Notes under the pieces: model-generated
What the model saw: only the letters and a program-made list of their open reading frames with translations
What the model was told of the DNA's origin: nothing
Database searches by the model: none
Made by a program: the position numbers and the translations under genes
Part shown: positions 1 to 10,633 of the stretch, one piece after another
Position numbering within the stretch: the stretch's first letter is position 1
How the letters are laid out: each line of letters opens with the position of its first letter
Assembly: GCA_014529385.2 (NCBI GenBank)
Contig: CM043969.1
Coordinates: 31,405,446-31,469,445, forward strand
Direction of reading: 5' to 3'
From: Adiantum capillus-veneris
Taxonomy: Eukaryota; Streptophyta; Polypodiopsida; Polypodiales; Pteridaceae
Length of the DNA stretch: 64,000 bases

Positions 1-149
1 ATCCCTTATTTTAGGATTTTTTTTTCAAAATTGAATATAAAAATCCATTATTTTAATGTATCTCTGTTGAATTGCCTAAATTTTTTGATTTTAAAACCCC
101 TCCTTTTGAACTCACGTTATACACTAACATGAATACATAGTGCACCCCC

Positions 150-2800
150 CGAGATGGATCCAACTGTGCTTTTGATAGGAATACAATTTAGTAGGAGATG
201 CAATGAAATCAAGACGAGCATCTTGATCATTGTTGTCCCTTTGCAACAATTTTGTGTAATTGATCAACCTAGCGAATAGACTCCATTTAGAACTCACTTG
301 AGTGTGCTAGACAAGTTATTACAACTAAGGTGAATCTAAAAGAGTATCTCTTTTGACTCCATGAAAGTAACTAGCTGACATAACTCATCTCAACAAAGTA
401 TAAGTCCTTGCATTAAAATCATTCTTCATTAATTAACAACCCCACCATAACCCGCGTTCAAGGTTGAGAATCCAATTCAAACATGAAGAAGCTAAACTTA
501 GTGGCCAACATGATTTTCCATATGGTAAACTCCAACCAGAGAGATAACATTTCCAATTGGATTGGTTGGTGCTAAAGTACGCTCCTAGCATATCCTTTAG
601 CACAAGATTAACACTTGTACTCTGCCTATCCTCTCTAGATGACTGACAATCTTGATATGTGTTTCCAGACTGTTTATAGACAATCCGCCAAAATGATGGG
701 TAAACAGGAATCCCAATTCTTTGCAAGAGTGTTGATTCATCACCAATGTTAGGAACAATCATTTTGGTTAACTTTAGTGAGATAATCTACAAGCAACAAC
801 ACCGAGCTATGACCTCTATTGGTGATTGATAGACGACGATTAATCTCATAGAGATATTGCACATGGAGTGCAAAATTCTTTAGAAGCTATTAATTTCATG
901 AATGTGCATGCTACTCCAAATGAGCCTTTGCTAAACACTAGGTCTTATAACACCTAGTGTGCATGCATTTAGCCAAAACATATCAAACCTGCTTATCCAT
1001 AACAATGCTTGCCAATGCTTATGGCTAATGTTATGCTCACAGTTCATGATAAAAGAACTAAATACTGTCCATGTGAAAACCATGCCAACATATTTGGACC
1101 ATAATAAAATGTGAAAATTCATCACATCTAGGTACCAAATGAACTAGTTCAATAACAGTACGTAATGTTGCTACTTGTATAAACAACCATTCATTGACGT
1201 TGTTTAACAATACTTGTAACCTTCACAAGTCTTACAAAATATCCGACAATTTTTGGCCACTAAAATTGTTCCTGATACAATGTGCTCAAAATGGTCTAAT
1301 AAACAAACTTGACCAACACCTAGAGACTTGATCACGACACATAGTTGAAATAATGGGCGCCAGTGTGAGTTCTAGAGACTCATATCTCCAACATGTGGAA
1401 TCTGTTTCAGATAAGGATGTTAAAAAGAAACATCCTACAAGTACGAGATATACTTGTGTGTGGAGGTAATTGTAAATACTCTACACCATAAGTGAGCAGG
1501 ACCCTCATTATCCGTGCTCCACACTGAACTCCTTGAGTTTCTAGACCATGTTGTATCCCATGTGACGACATGTGCTAAACCAAACCCTACATGTAAGTCC
1601 ATAACTGCATAATATGGAAATGTTTTTTGGACACTACAACACAAAACACTCTGCTCATATATGACTATGTCATGTCTCTGAAGAGAAAACTGGATGAAAG
1701 CATAGAAGCATATACATCCTACTTGGAAAAAAATCCATCAAAACATATTAAAAAATAAAACCAAATCAAATGTGTACCTGGTGGTTGGAAAAAAATCCAT
1801 CAAAACATATTCAAAAATAAAACCAAATCAAATGTGTACCTGGAGGTTGAGCATAGTGTTCTCTTACCTGTAATCAAATCACATGACCAAATCTCCCACC
1901 CAAGAAGGCCTAGCAACACTAAATGAAAGATTAGTGAAAATCAAGCAGTATTGCACTAGTAACCCTGGGTGTTGCCTTTGCAATCCAAACCCCTTGGTTA
2001 AAATTGAGAATGTCAAACCCCTTGGTCAGACTCTCTATGAAACTGCTTAACGTAGCAGCCAACAATGACCAACATAATCTACCGTGTGTAATAGTGATTG
2101 AAATCAACTTTGGAAATTGAACTTTTCTACTACCCCTTGGCAGATTGCAGACTTCTTTCCTTGAAAGAAGAACTGGGATGAGATCAAACTGTGACTTTCA
2201 ACAATGATGAAGTGATTGTATATAAGCTGGGTCATACCCCTAGAAATACCACTCCTAAAGATATAATCAATGCTAGAACTAAGCAAAAACTCTTCTTAAG
2301 TTGTAATTTTATTCATAACAGATCATACTCTCTAGAATAGAAGAGAATGATTCCTAACACCTTCAAGGGAAAAAAAAGTAGTCATACTAGATTTTCTCAC
2401 GTTTGCAACAAGAGATTACTTGCTCTAAGGCTCTTGTAGTCTATTCATGTCGTCCCATGAATTATTGTCTTGATAGCAAGGCCATACCTAAGTGCTATCC
2501 ACATAAAGAATTATTAATATTGTCAACACCTTGTGCATAGAAATCGCCCGCCGATGTAGCCATATACAACGATCAAAAGCAAAGATACTCGCCTCAACTC
2601 TTTCTGAATAGAGTAGCTAATGTTATAGCGGAAGCGTAAACCATGTTTGAGTGGAATGAGTCCATAATACTAGCATGCCATGCATGAATATCGGAAAAAT
2701 AGTGCGATAAGCCCATGGCTTCAATGACGGTCTCCACAATGTGAGTAGATGTTATACATGCCTTGCACGATGTGTATTGGTAGGAGACATTAAATAAAAA
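150..2800 (-). pseudogene. Heavily decayed chromovirus pol (integrase side), same decayed type as 10730-13780
   Basis: No long frame survives, but minus-strand pieces align with the integrase of the better copy at 62400-63100. The frame at 433-762 contains YPSFWRIV, then DRQSTSVNLVLKDMLGAY and NQSNW, matching FSNHFWRAV, DGQTERVN, VLEDMLRTY and KQTNW in the same order and spacing. The frame at 931-1125 contains ISHKHWQALL followed by FDMFWL, matching the zinc-binding region GHLGIRKTY and QFYW. At the DNA level the block is collinear with 10730-13780, for example around the shared motif at 945-972 and 11518-11544. Its 3' end would lie left of the window; the first 150 bases are AT-rich with no recognised match. 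A non-coding region of unrelated origin is less likely, because order and spacing are kept. Many stops and frameshifts rule out function. Confidence 0.6.
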
Positions 2801-2957
2801 TAGAGTTTTTGGGATGCAGTCCTATAGGCCTAATCTAATCCAAAAACGTATCTCTTGTCTAGTCCTAAGAACTTGGGTTTTTTGAGTATGAACACGTTAA
2901 CTTGATCAAGTAAGCAATACGGGATTAATGACATAATAGTCCGGATCATATGGCATT

Positions 2958-3345
2958 TCTATTGGGCTTTACTTTCTCATCTAATAGATAGAACTTTAGA
3001 TTTAGAGTGTGTTTGGGAAGGTATGTTTGCCTCTTATCACCTAAACCCCAATAATTTATAAAGTAGATGGTAAGCCTACTCGATACTTTGCATGATTAAA
3101 ACATAAAAATGAGTAAATGTATACGGCTACTAGGCAAAGTATTGGTCTTTACTTGCTCATATGATGGGTAGTGTTTAAAGAACTTGGAGTGTCTTTGAGC
3201 AGATATGTATGCCCTCTTATCCTAATCCCGAATACTATATGAAGTGGATGGTAAGCCCGTGCAATAACTTGCATGATAATACCGTAAAAGTAGGTAAACA
3301 CATACAACTACTAGGTAGTTTATTGATCTGTACTTGATCAGCTAA
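2958..3345. repeat. Tandem repeat, ~182 bp period, about 2.1 copies
   Basis: A unit beginning tattgggctttactttctc at 2958 recurs at about 3142 as tattggtctttacttgctc, and a third partial unit starts at about 3321 (ttattgatctgtacttgatc). Shared internal blocks include the gtagatggtaagcc / gtggatggtaagcc segment and a gcatgataa-like segment. Units differ by scattered substitutions and small indels. No coding frame spans it. It lies between two chromovirus remnants, and the 2800-3840 interval holds nothing else I can recognise. Confidence 0.7.
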
Positions 3346-3849
3346 ACTTGGAAAGTCTTTTAGCATTTAAAATTTCCGATCCAAAAATATATAATAGTAA
3401 GGTACGAGGAATGAGAGATGGAACGTACAATAGTGCTTGCTTATTGGAAATAATCAGACAAGATTATCTGGTTTGAAAAAACAACATAAAATCTGAATTT
3501 AAAGGAAAATGTTTCAAAAACCAGTTGCAAAATTGTTGATGGAAATACACATGCTTGATCAATTGTCATAATTAATAAGCGAGATTGTTACTTTTCTTGA
3601 TTAGCTGCTTTTCAAATTTGAACTACTTAGCTAAGCACACAAATGGAAATGCATGCAGATAGATAAAAATAATGGTGGTGTATATTGCTGGAATCTAAAG
3701 GTTTCTAATGATAGGCATTAGATGTACTTGTATACAATTCTAGAAGTCTTTTTGAACATAAGTGTAACACTTTGGTAGGATGGATTTGGGTTGCAGTCTT
3801 GTGACAAAATCTGACTAGAAAAACTTTTTTAATTTTTGTGGGTGACCCG

Positions 3850-4990
3850 AGGGATATACCTTTAACATTGGGTCATGCTTACCCAATCAACGATGCTCAT
3901 CTACGTACTTCTTATATCAATCTTGAGCTTGCTTAACATTCTGTCGAGCAACTCAAAGCATATTAAAATGGTCTTGGAGAAAATCCTTCACTTTTTGTAT
4001 CTTCTTTGTGGCCTACCCCACCGTAACGGTTGATATAGGTTGAAAACCATATAAAAGCATAAATGGACTAAACCTTGTAGTCACATGCTTTGAACTATTA
4101 TAAAAAATTCCAATATAGGAAAGTAGTCTTCCCAATTGGTTTTCTTCTGGCTAATGTACGCTCGTAGCATATCCTTTGGCACTTGATTAACACTTTTGGT
4201 TTGACCATCTATTTGTGGATGATCAGTTGTACTAAGATTAAGTGTAGTTTTTGAATTTTGGAACACAACTATCTAGAAGTGATTATCGAACTTTTGGTCT
4301 GTGTCACTTATAATACTAGCTGGAAGACCATAGAGTCTATATATAATAAATAACCATCCTAATTCCGGTGTCTTAACCGTAGTCTTAGTGGGAATGAATT
4401 GACACATCTTTGTTAGATGGTCTAAAATTTCCCATATGGCATCATGACCACGATTTGTATTAGGTAGTCCTACTACAAAATCCATAGAGAAACTCTCCCA
4501 CTTACCTTGTAGAATCTCTAAAGGATGTAAAAGGCCACCTACCTTGAGGTGCTCTGCCTTACTAACTTGGCAATGTTGGCAGTTTAGTACGTACTATTGA
4601 ACATCATGATGTAAGCCTGGCCAATAAAATTTCCGTCGAACTAAGGCATACGTCTTACGAATACCTGAATGACAAGCACTTGGACTATGATGAAACTCAA
4701 ATAATATTTTGCGCCTAGTGTCTGAGCCTTTGGCACACATACTCTACCCTTGTGGAATAAGTAGCTATTGTCAATGGAAAAAGTCTTCCATCGCTTAAAC
4801 TCATCTCGAGTAGGGGTGGAGTTCTATGTGTTGGAGTTTTTATCTACACTTGTAGGAACGTGTTGATCTGGTCGTGCAAAGACATGTAAGTGTGAGGGAT
4901 CCCTTCTTAAAAGTGCACTCCATACTTTAGCATATGATTGATCTTGTGCACACTTGCCACATAATGACTCCAAAATTCACTCTTTATTTT
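3850..4990 (-). pseudogene. Chromovirus integrase and post-integrase region, decayed
   Basis: Minus-strand frames at 4273-4485 and 4081-4266 give the Ty3/gypsy integrase core: MDFVVGLP (first catalytic Asp), LTKMCQFIPTKTTVKTPEL, YGLPASIISDTDQKF (second Asp region), then DHPQIDGQTKSVNQV and KDMLRAYISQKKTNWEDY. The DGQTK segment has Lys where the plus-strand copy has the expected catalytic Glu (DGQTER). Further toward 4500-4990 the zinc-binding part is readable only piecewise. Sequence from 3880 to 4080 matches the post-integrase segment at 63170-63340. The chromodomain is not found; homology is lost near 3840. Frameshifts make it non-functional. Confidence 0.85.
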
Positions 4991-4999
4991 TGTGAAAGC

Positions 5000-5510
5000 A
5001 AGTGAATTAATATGAGGCATCCGGCTTATTGCACCCGCTACTACATTATATCACCCCTTGCAATATTGTAGCTTACAATCATAATCTTGAAGGACCTCTG
5101 CCCATCTAGCTTTACGACCCTTCAAGTCTGTTTGAGCAGTAATCCATTTTATACTCTCATGGTCAAAAACCACTTCAAACTCGACACCAAATAAATAGTG
5201 TCGCCACTTTTTTAAATTGTGAACTATGGCATAGAGCTCCCTCTCATAGACATAATAATTCTATAGAGCTCTATCCAACTTTTTACTTCAAAGGCTATAG
5301 TTCTTCCCTCTTGGAGAAGTACCGCACCAATTACTTTATCACTAGCATCAATCTCTATCACAAACGACTTAAGTGGGTCAACGATTTCTAGGATGGGATC
5401 AACGGCTAAAGCTACCTTGAGCTATTGAAAACTACGTTGTTGGGCTTCTTCCCAAGAAAAGGCCTTACCTTTTGCTTTAAGTTGATCCGTCATACGAACA
5501 ACAATTTGGC
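5000..5510 (-). pseudogene. Chromovirus RNase H domain, decayed
   Basis: Reading the minus strand piecewise gives KGKAFSWEEAQQRSF, IVDPLKSFVIEIDASDK, IGAVLLQEGRTIAFE and, after a break, the WITAQTDLKGRKARWAE segment and NVVAGAISRMPHINSLAF. These are collinear with the RNase H of the plus-strand element (61770-62260). The IDASD motif keeps the first catalytic Asp. Internal stops and at least one frameshift break it, so no long frame covers this part. Confidence 0.75.
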
Positions 5511-5529
5511 ATAATCACCGATATATTGG

Positions 5530-6235
5530 CGATAAAATCTAGCCATGCCTAAGAAGATTTGAAGCTCCTCAACCATGTTGGAATGTGGCCATCGAAGAAT
5601 GGCAGCGACCTTGTTGGTGTCCATCTTGATGCTAGAATAAGAGATCACATGACTGAGGTAATGTATCTCTATTTAAAAAAAATCACACTTGCTTAACTTA
5701 GCATACATGACATGAGTTCGTAGCTGTTCGAACACTAATTGTAAGTGTTGTATGTGTTCGAACATCTTCAGTCTTATTGTACATGAGAATTTCATCAAGG
5801 AAAACCACATCAAATTTTTAAGATAGGGACGTAAGACACTATCCATGAGTGTGATAAATGTAGCTGGAGCATTGGTTAAACCAAAACGCATAACCAAAAA
5901 CTCATAATGTCCAAATCTGTTCTACAGGCAGTCTTAGAGATATCTTTCAAAAGGATACACACCTGGTGGTATCCTGAATAAAGATCTATCTTTGTATAGT
6001 ATCTTGCTCCATGGAGTTGATCAAACAATTGATCCACTCGAGGCAAAGGATACTTGTTCTTGATGGTTATTGTGTTTAATCCACAATAATCTACACACAT
6101 GCGCATAGTACCATCTATATTTTTTACCAATAGAATTGGTGATGCCCAAGGAAAAATGAAACCACGGGCAAGGTAGTCAGCCGGTTGATGCTCAACCTCC
6201 TTAGCCTCACTAGCACACTCATACGATAAGGTGGT
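5530..6235 (-). pseudogene. Chromovirus reverse transcriptase, decayed, FLDE active site
   Basis: The frame at 5876-6130 reads [35 protein letters not shown] and [11 protein letters not shown], the fingers and motif A of a Ty3/gypsy RT with the first catalytic Asp present. After a frameshift, 5673-5897 gives [19 protein letters not shown] and, in another frame, VVFLDEILMYN, where motif C has Asp-Glu instead of Asp-Asp (the Glu codon is 5791-5793). The upstream spacer up to about 6235 ([23 protein letters not shown]) matches the 61010-61140 region of the plus-strand element. The domain is broken by frameshifts and stops. Confidence 0.88.
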
Positions 6236-6267
6236 TTACTCATCGGTTTATTTTCCCGATAGGACAT

Positions 6268-7130
6268 CTATTCCATGTTGTACATCATGTGTAGGGGGTA
6301 AACCTGATGGTAAATCACTTGAGAATACATCACTATACTCCATGAGTAATTAGTCAGCTTTTGCTGTGCAAAAGGAGAAAGCAAACTAGAGTTATGGTGG
6401 GATGGAGAATCTTGTAGTTCCTTTATTGTTTGTTTTACAACAATTGCATGTTGCTCAATATGATTAGAATTGAGAGAACTTTGCTCTTTAGAATTGTTAG
6501 CACTTTGCTTTTCACTAAAATTCATTACACTTTGCATACCATAACTAGAATCCACAACACTTTGCTCTTGAGAATTCGGAAGACTTGGAGACAAGAAGTA
6601 ACACTGAAAGAATTCATCTATTAAATCTGCTTTCTGTAAAATAGAAAGCTTGGCTCTACATATAAGAGGTGCAGATGGTATATTTTTCTCACCAAGCAAA
6701 AGCACATGTTTACCATTGTCGATAAAGGATAAGGAGTCGTGTTCGTAACTAGTGTGCAATGTGTTTCCTAAACCATGCAGCCACTCCCGTCCTAAAACTA
6801 CATCATCACGGTCCATGTTCATAACTTAAAAGTCAAGGGTCATTGTATGATCTTGAACAATAAGCTCAACCCCTTAAACTACCGTGTTCCATACTTCTTT
6901 ATCATTTCCAGACATCTGTTCAACCATATACTTGTGGGAGTAGGGAGTCTGTGTAAGCTTCAATTTTTTGACTAGCTTATAGTTCAGGAAGTTATGAGTT
7001 GCACCATCATCCACTAAAATACAAACACATTGTCCGTTAATAGTGCCATGCATGCGAATCAACTCATGGGGGCCAAAGGTGGGTTGACACATTGAAGAAG
7101 GCACACAACACTTGTTCTTTTCTTCCATAT
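6268..7130 (-). pseudogene. Chromovirus aspartic protease and protease-RT spacer
   Basis: The frame at 6874-7128 reads FGPHELIRMHGTINGQCV then CILVDDGATHNFLNYKLVK, a retropepsin with DDG where D-S/T-G is usual. The frame at 6268-6822 continues with MNMDRDDVVLGREWLHGLG, YEHDSLSFIDNGKHVLLLGEKNIPSAP, matching 60561-60746 of the plus-strand element (TTDVVFGREWLHRLG, HVLLLGEKDVPSSP). A Ser/Gln/Asn-rich stretch (about residues 85-150 of the second frame) follows before RT. A stop near 6873 separates the two frames. Confidence 0.85.
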
Positions 7131-7149
7131 GAAGAAAAGCCTAAATATT

Positions 7150-7770
7150 GTGAGGTGTTGCACCGTGTACATGGCCTTTTTTTTCCTTGCAAAAGGTGAC
7201 ACTAGTTCTTGTTATGCTGGTTTGAAAGAAATTTGAGACACAAATTGTGTTTCTTTGCACGCTCAAAATTGGCAGTGCTGAGAGACCATGGAGTATCTCG
7301 TGATTGCTTAGGCTTCTTAGCCTCTTGATGATGCGAAGAGGTAGTTTGTCTCTTGTTTCTCTTGGAGCGCATGGGAGATCTACCTCGCCATTGACTCTTA
7401 GCCAAATTGCTCTTCACAAAAGTATTCCTAGAGTAGGAAACATTTCCCTTCCTCTCTTGGTCATCATCATACGTTTGGGCATGAGCGATGGCTTCTTCCA
7501 AAGTTTTTGGATGTTGGGTCTTGACATGAAGACGATAGTCTTTATCATGACCCCTATTGAAACGCCATATCTTTTGGAATTCATCTAAACCTTCTAGTTT
7601 CAATATGATTTCTAGACACTTAGAAAGATACTGAGTGAGAGAGAGGCTAGACATGCGGCATGCATTTCATGCTAACCAATCCTTATCTTCTTCATTGGAG
7701 TCCAAAAACTCTTTGGAGAAAGAAGCTTGAAACGCAGCCCAAGACTTAGGACGAGCATCTAATTGGAAAG
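7150..7770 (-). pseudogene. Chromovirus gag, 3' part, cut by a CA microsatellite
   Basis: The minus strand from 7770 reads SWAAFQASFSKEFLDSNEED, then after a stop SSLSLTQYLSKCLEIILKLEG and VKTQHPKTLEEAIAHAQTYDD. This matches the capsid-like Retrotrans_gag region of the plus-strand element (SWAAFEAMFCKEFLPTNEAD, LLEYISHYQDVILKLEG, TQDPKTLEEAM). A basic tail with RGRSPMRSKRNKRQTT and RDTPWSLSTANFERAKKHN follows. No intact CX2CX4HX4C knuckle is visible. The gag sequence stops at the CA tract starting at 7773, and I cannot follow it beyond. Confidence 0.82.
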
Positions 7771-7771
7771 T

Positions 7772-7772
<1 letters not shown>

Positions 7773-7809
<37 letters not shown>
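7773..7809. repeat. (CA)n microsatellite
   Basis: About 18 uninterrupted CA units directly at the point where recognisable gag sequence of the minus-strand chromovirus ends. Confidence 0.97.
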
Positions 7810-7811
<2 letters not shown>

Positions 7812-7886
7812 CTGCACATAGTAAAATTAAAAAATCTTGGATAGATTCTAAGATTGCCTTGAAGAAAATACGTAATTTATCATGCG

Positions 7887-7889
<3 letters not shown>

Positions 7890-7923
<34 letters not shown>

Positions 7924-7960
7924 CTTCACAATAGAGACTTATACAACTTCTAACTTCTCC

Positions 7961-7996
<36 letters not shown>
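7890..7996. repeat. Two (CT)n tracts, 7890-7921 and 7964-7996
   Basis: Two pure CT tracts of about 16 units each, separated by about 40 bases of ordinary sequence. The Leu-Ser frames they create are artefacts. Confidence 0.95.
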
Positions 7997-7998
<2 letters not shown>

Positions 7999-8019
7999 AA
8001 ATCCTTGATAATCCTTTAG

Positions 8020-9530
8020 GATGTGGCTATATGGCGTGATGACGCACTTTTGTTTCTCTTTAAGACTTCCCCACACGCCATTCAAATAATTCTCTATCTC
8101 TTTCTCTCTATCTATCAAAACTTATCTCTTTCTCCCTTTTTCCTTCTCTCTCTCTGTCCCTTTCTCTCTCTTTCTCTCTACATTTTCATTGAGATAAACA
8201 CTACAGCCTAGAAATGCCTAGATATAAGGAAATGTACTATGGATTGGACACTTAACCCCAAATTTGGAGTTAAAACTAATTGTGAGTTAGATGGATCTAA
8301 TAGTTGAGATGACTAGGATTTTTGAGTAAGTAAATGGACTTAGTACCTTTATAACATAACTAGATCACAAATACTTAGGATGTACCCTAAGCCTTGACTA
8401 AATTATGCCTTACCACCTACTTTATCTTGGGGACTTGGGATGCAATAAACCCAAGGACCTTTACCTTGATCCTAACTAAAAATAAGATCTCGTTGGCATG
8501 CGTGAATATCTGGGTTATTAAAAGTCGAGCCTGACTGCGTAGTAGCAACACCTTTATTGCAAATAATGCCTCAAAATGTATGAGGTAGTCCATCTTCATT
8601 GCTTAATGCGTACAAAGTCTTGGATGCAAGTAGAATACACTAGTATTTGAAAGGGAACCCACTACCTTGAGCTCACTTAAATTCCCATTCAATATTACAA
8701 CTACTTATTGTGAGAGCATAGCTAGGGTTTTAGATTTTACTAGAGCACTACAAAGTAAATAGATTAGTAACTATACTTCTCCTTCTTCTCTTAATAAGAG
8801 GGATTAAGCTTAATGACTTTAAGCCAACCTGACATAACGTCAAACATAGCAACTGGACCATCTAAGGTACCATCACATTTAGATTTAGCTTAACTTCTTC
8901 ACTAATTTATGAAATGTTATTGCTAATTTGAACAAAGACACCATGTGAGCTACCTGATTTAACTAGAATAATATAATATAATGTGACTAACCTATTTTCA
9001 GGAGTACTTGTAGACTCATCCTTGATAGATTTGTTTCCTTTGTCAGCATTTTCCTCTCTTAGTTTATGTTGGGGTGACATGGATAACAACTAGAATCACC
9101 CAAAAATTACATGTTATGATGTTTGAAAACTAATCCATTGATTGTTTTATTATTGTGGATGTAAATAAAGATGGTATCTCTCTGGATTTTCTAATGGAAG
9201 GACACGCTGTCACTTTTCCCTTTTCTCTAGCAAGACCCCAGAGAAACTAAGAACTGGCCTGTGCATTAGAAAGATGTATCTTTTAGTTTGAATGACTAAA
9301 TAGATATGTCTTCTTGTCAATGGATGGATCTTTGATAAAGTGTCGTGTATTATTCTAGTAACCTTCAGTATGTGGTTACATGGCACGATGTAGCATCCTT
9401 GAATTTCCATAAGTTCTCCCCGCGCGCCATTCAAACATTTTTCAGTAATGCAACTGATGTGGCTATATGGTGCGGTGACATGTTTTTGAGTTACCTTAAG
9501 GCTTCTCCGTGTGCCATTCGGACAATTGGC
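8020..9530. repeat. Three copies of a ~75 bp repeat (8020-8094, 9369-9446, 9457-9530)
   Basis: Each copy starts atgtgg(c/t)ta(t/c)atgg, passes through a variable middle and ends in a gcgcgccattcaaac-like segment (gccattc is common to all). The second and third are almost adjacent and the first lies 1.3 kb away. The rest of 8095-9205 is AT-rich with scattered short frames and nothing I recognise. Confidence 0.65.
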
Positions 9531-9680
9531 AATGATCTTAATTTTCCCTTTTCTCTAGCAGGACCCCATATAAACTAAGATCTGGCCTACTTAGTAGACA
9601 TATGTATCTTCTAGTGTGAATAACCTAAAAGATATCTCTGCTTGAAATGGACGCTGTGGTCTATTGGTCTTGAATTTTTG
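9211..9680. repeat. Direct duplication, ~328 bp period (9211-9330 and 9539-9660)
   Basis: The block ttttcccttttctctagca with the following gaccccag and aaactaag segments at 9211 recurs at 9541 as ttttcccttttctctagcag. Matching downstream text (gatatgtct / gatatctct) continues for about 110 bases. Together with two 75 bp repeats between them this makes a local segmental duplication. Confidence 0.65.
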
Positions 9681-9717
9681 AGGAAGTCACATGTGCTATT
9701 TTACCCTATGTATATAA

Positions 9718-9721
<4 letters not shown>

Positions 9722-9758
<37 letters not shown>

Positions 9759-9834
9759 CACTCACCCAATCTCTTTTGCACTTTGCCCCCTCCAACCTTT
9801 GAACCACCCCCCCCCCCCCCCCCCCCCCCCCCCC
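9722..9834. repeat. (CT)17 followed by a 28-base C homopolymer
   Basis: A CT tract at 9722-9755 and an uninterrupted run of 28 C at 9807-9834. Such a C run is rare in plant DNA and prone to copy-number error; the opposite strand is G28 and could form a quadruplex. Confidence 0.95.
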
Positions 9835-10077
9835 ACCTTGTGCTCTCCCTTCACCAGATCTCCCCATTAGTGATATTATCAATGGGGAGGTGACAAACAC
9901 ATGTGTACGCAAGTGCGCACGCGCGCGCGTGCACACACACACACATGTGCACGCTTCTGTATATGTTTATATGTATACGTAAAAATACATGTATAATATA
10001 TAAATATGCGGGTGCGTGCACATGTGCGTGTGTGTGTTGTGCACAAACGCACACACACACATATATCACCTCTACTA

Positions 10078-10080
<3 letters not shown>

Positions 10081-10116
<36 letters not shown>

Positions 10117-10134
10117 CCCCCCCCCCCCCCCCCC
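10081..10134. repeat. (TC)n followed by a 21-base C run
   Basis: The TC tract at 10081-10113 runs straight into 21 C at 10114-10134, the same order as the pair at 9722-9834. Just upstream (9900-10060) lie several short CA/CG/TG alternating tracts able to adopt Z-DNA. Confidence 0.95.
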
Positions 10135-10285
10135 TTCCTCCCTCTCTCTCTATGTCCATGGCTAGAGAGAGAGAGAGGGGGGGAGGGAGGGAAGCAGAGA
10201 CAGGGAGACACCATGGGAGAGGGATATTTCTAAGAAAAGGGATGGAGGGAGAAAGAATGAGGAAGGTTGTAGCAAACCTAGGGGA

Positions 10286-10289
<4 letters not shown>

Positions 10290-10342
<53 letters not shown>

Positions 10343-10426
10343 CGGCATCTTTAGACTATAGGAGAGGTATAGAAACAAAGGGATAGAGAGAAAAAAATCC
10401 ACGAGAGAGAGAAAAGGGGGGATCAT

Positions 10427-10488
<62 letters not shown>
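10290..10488. repeat. GA, GT and GA tracts ending at the 3' LTR of the dead chromovirus
   Basis: (GA)n at 10290-10340, (GT)9 at 10429-10446 and (GA)21 at 10447-10488. The last one touches the outer end of the LTR starting at 10489. The other end of the element also touches a GA tract (15613), so the element appears to split one GA array. Confidence 0.93.
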
Positions 10489-10491
<3 letters not shown>

Positions 10492-10620
10492 AAGGTCATG
10501 GGGACTAACATGCTAATCTCCACCCAGCCATGCCCTATATAGACCCCTGGCCTTCTAAATATAGGGACCCCCTTGACTGCATGTCCGTCCTGGCCCTTGG
10601 CCCGGACCCATGCCCTGACA
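10489..10620 (-). repeat. 3' LTR of the dead chromovirus derivative
   Basis: On the minus strand it starts TGTCAGGGCATGGG at 10620 and ends near 10489 in ...CCTTATA. It matches the 15485-15614 LTR with few differences. It includes a ctatatag TATA-like motif (plus positions about 10534-10541). The outer end runs into (GA)21. Confidence 0.85.
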
Positions 10621-10623
10621 TTA

Positions 10624-10633
10624 CTCCCCCCTT
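10624..10633 (-). promoter_or_regulatory. Polypurine tract (plus-strand priming site)
   Basis: AAGGGGGGAG on the minus strand, three bases before the TGTCAGG LTR start. It is the same tract as AGGGGGGAG at 63791-63799 of the plus-strand chromovirus, including the TAA spacer. Confidence 0.85.

Noticed and set aside
2958-3345. CRISPR-like direct repeats (also the 43-59 bp tandem duplications)
   Set aside because: Units are contiguous, few, and without regular spacers; the context is plant nuclear DNA.
7763-8211. Small plus-strand ORFs starting in the CA and CT tracts
   Set aside because: They exist only because of the microsatellites, and the minus-strand gag fragment ends at the same place.
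9851-10426. Long open frames of both strands rich in Ser-Leu, Arg-Glu or Cys-Val (also at 15526-15747, 15906-16345, 25513-26231, 28750-29031, 37351-37603, 41588-41869, 51572-51847)
   Set aside because: They are translations of dinucleotide repeats, which lack stops by composition; no non-repeat coding signal supports them.
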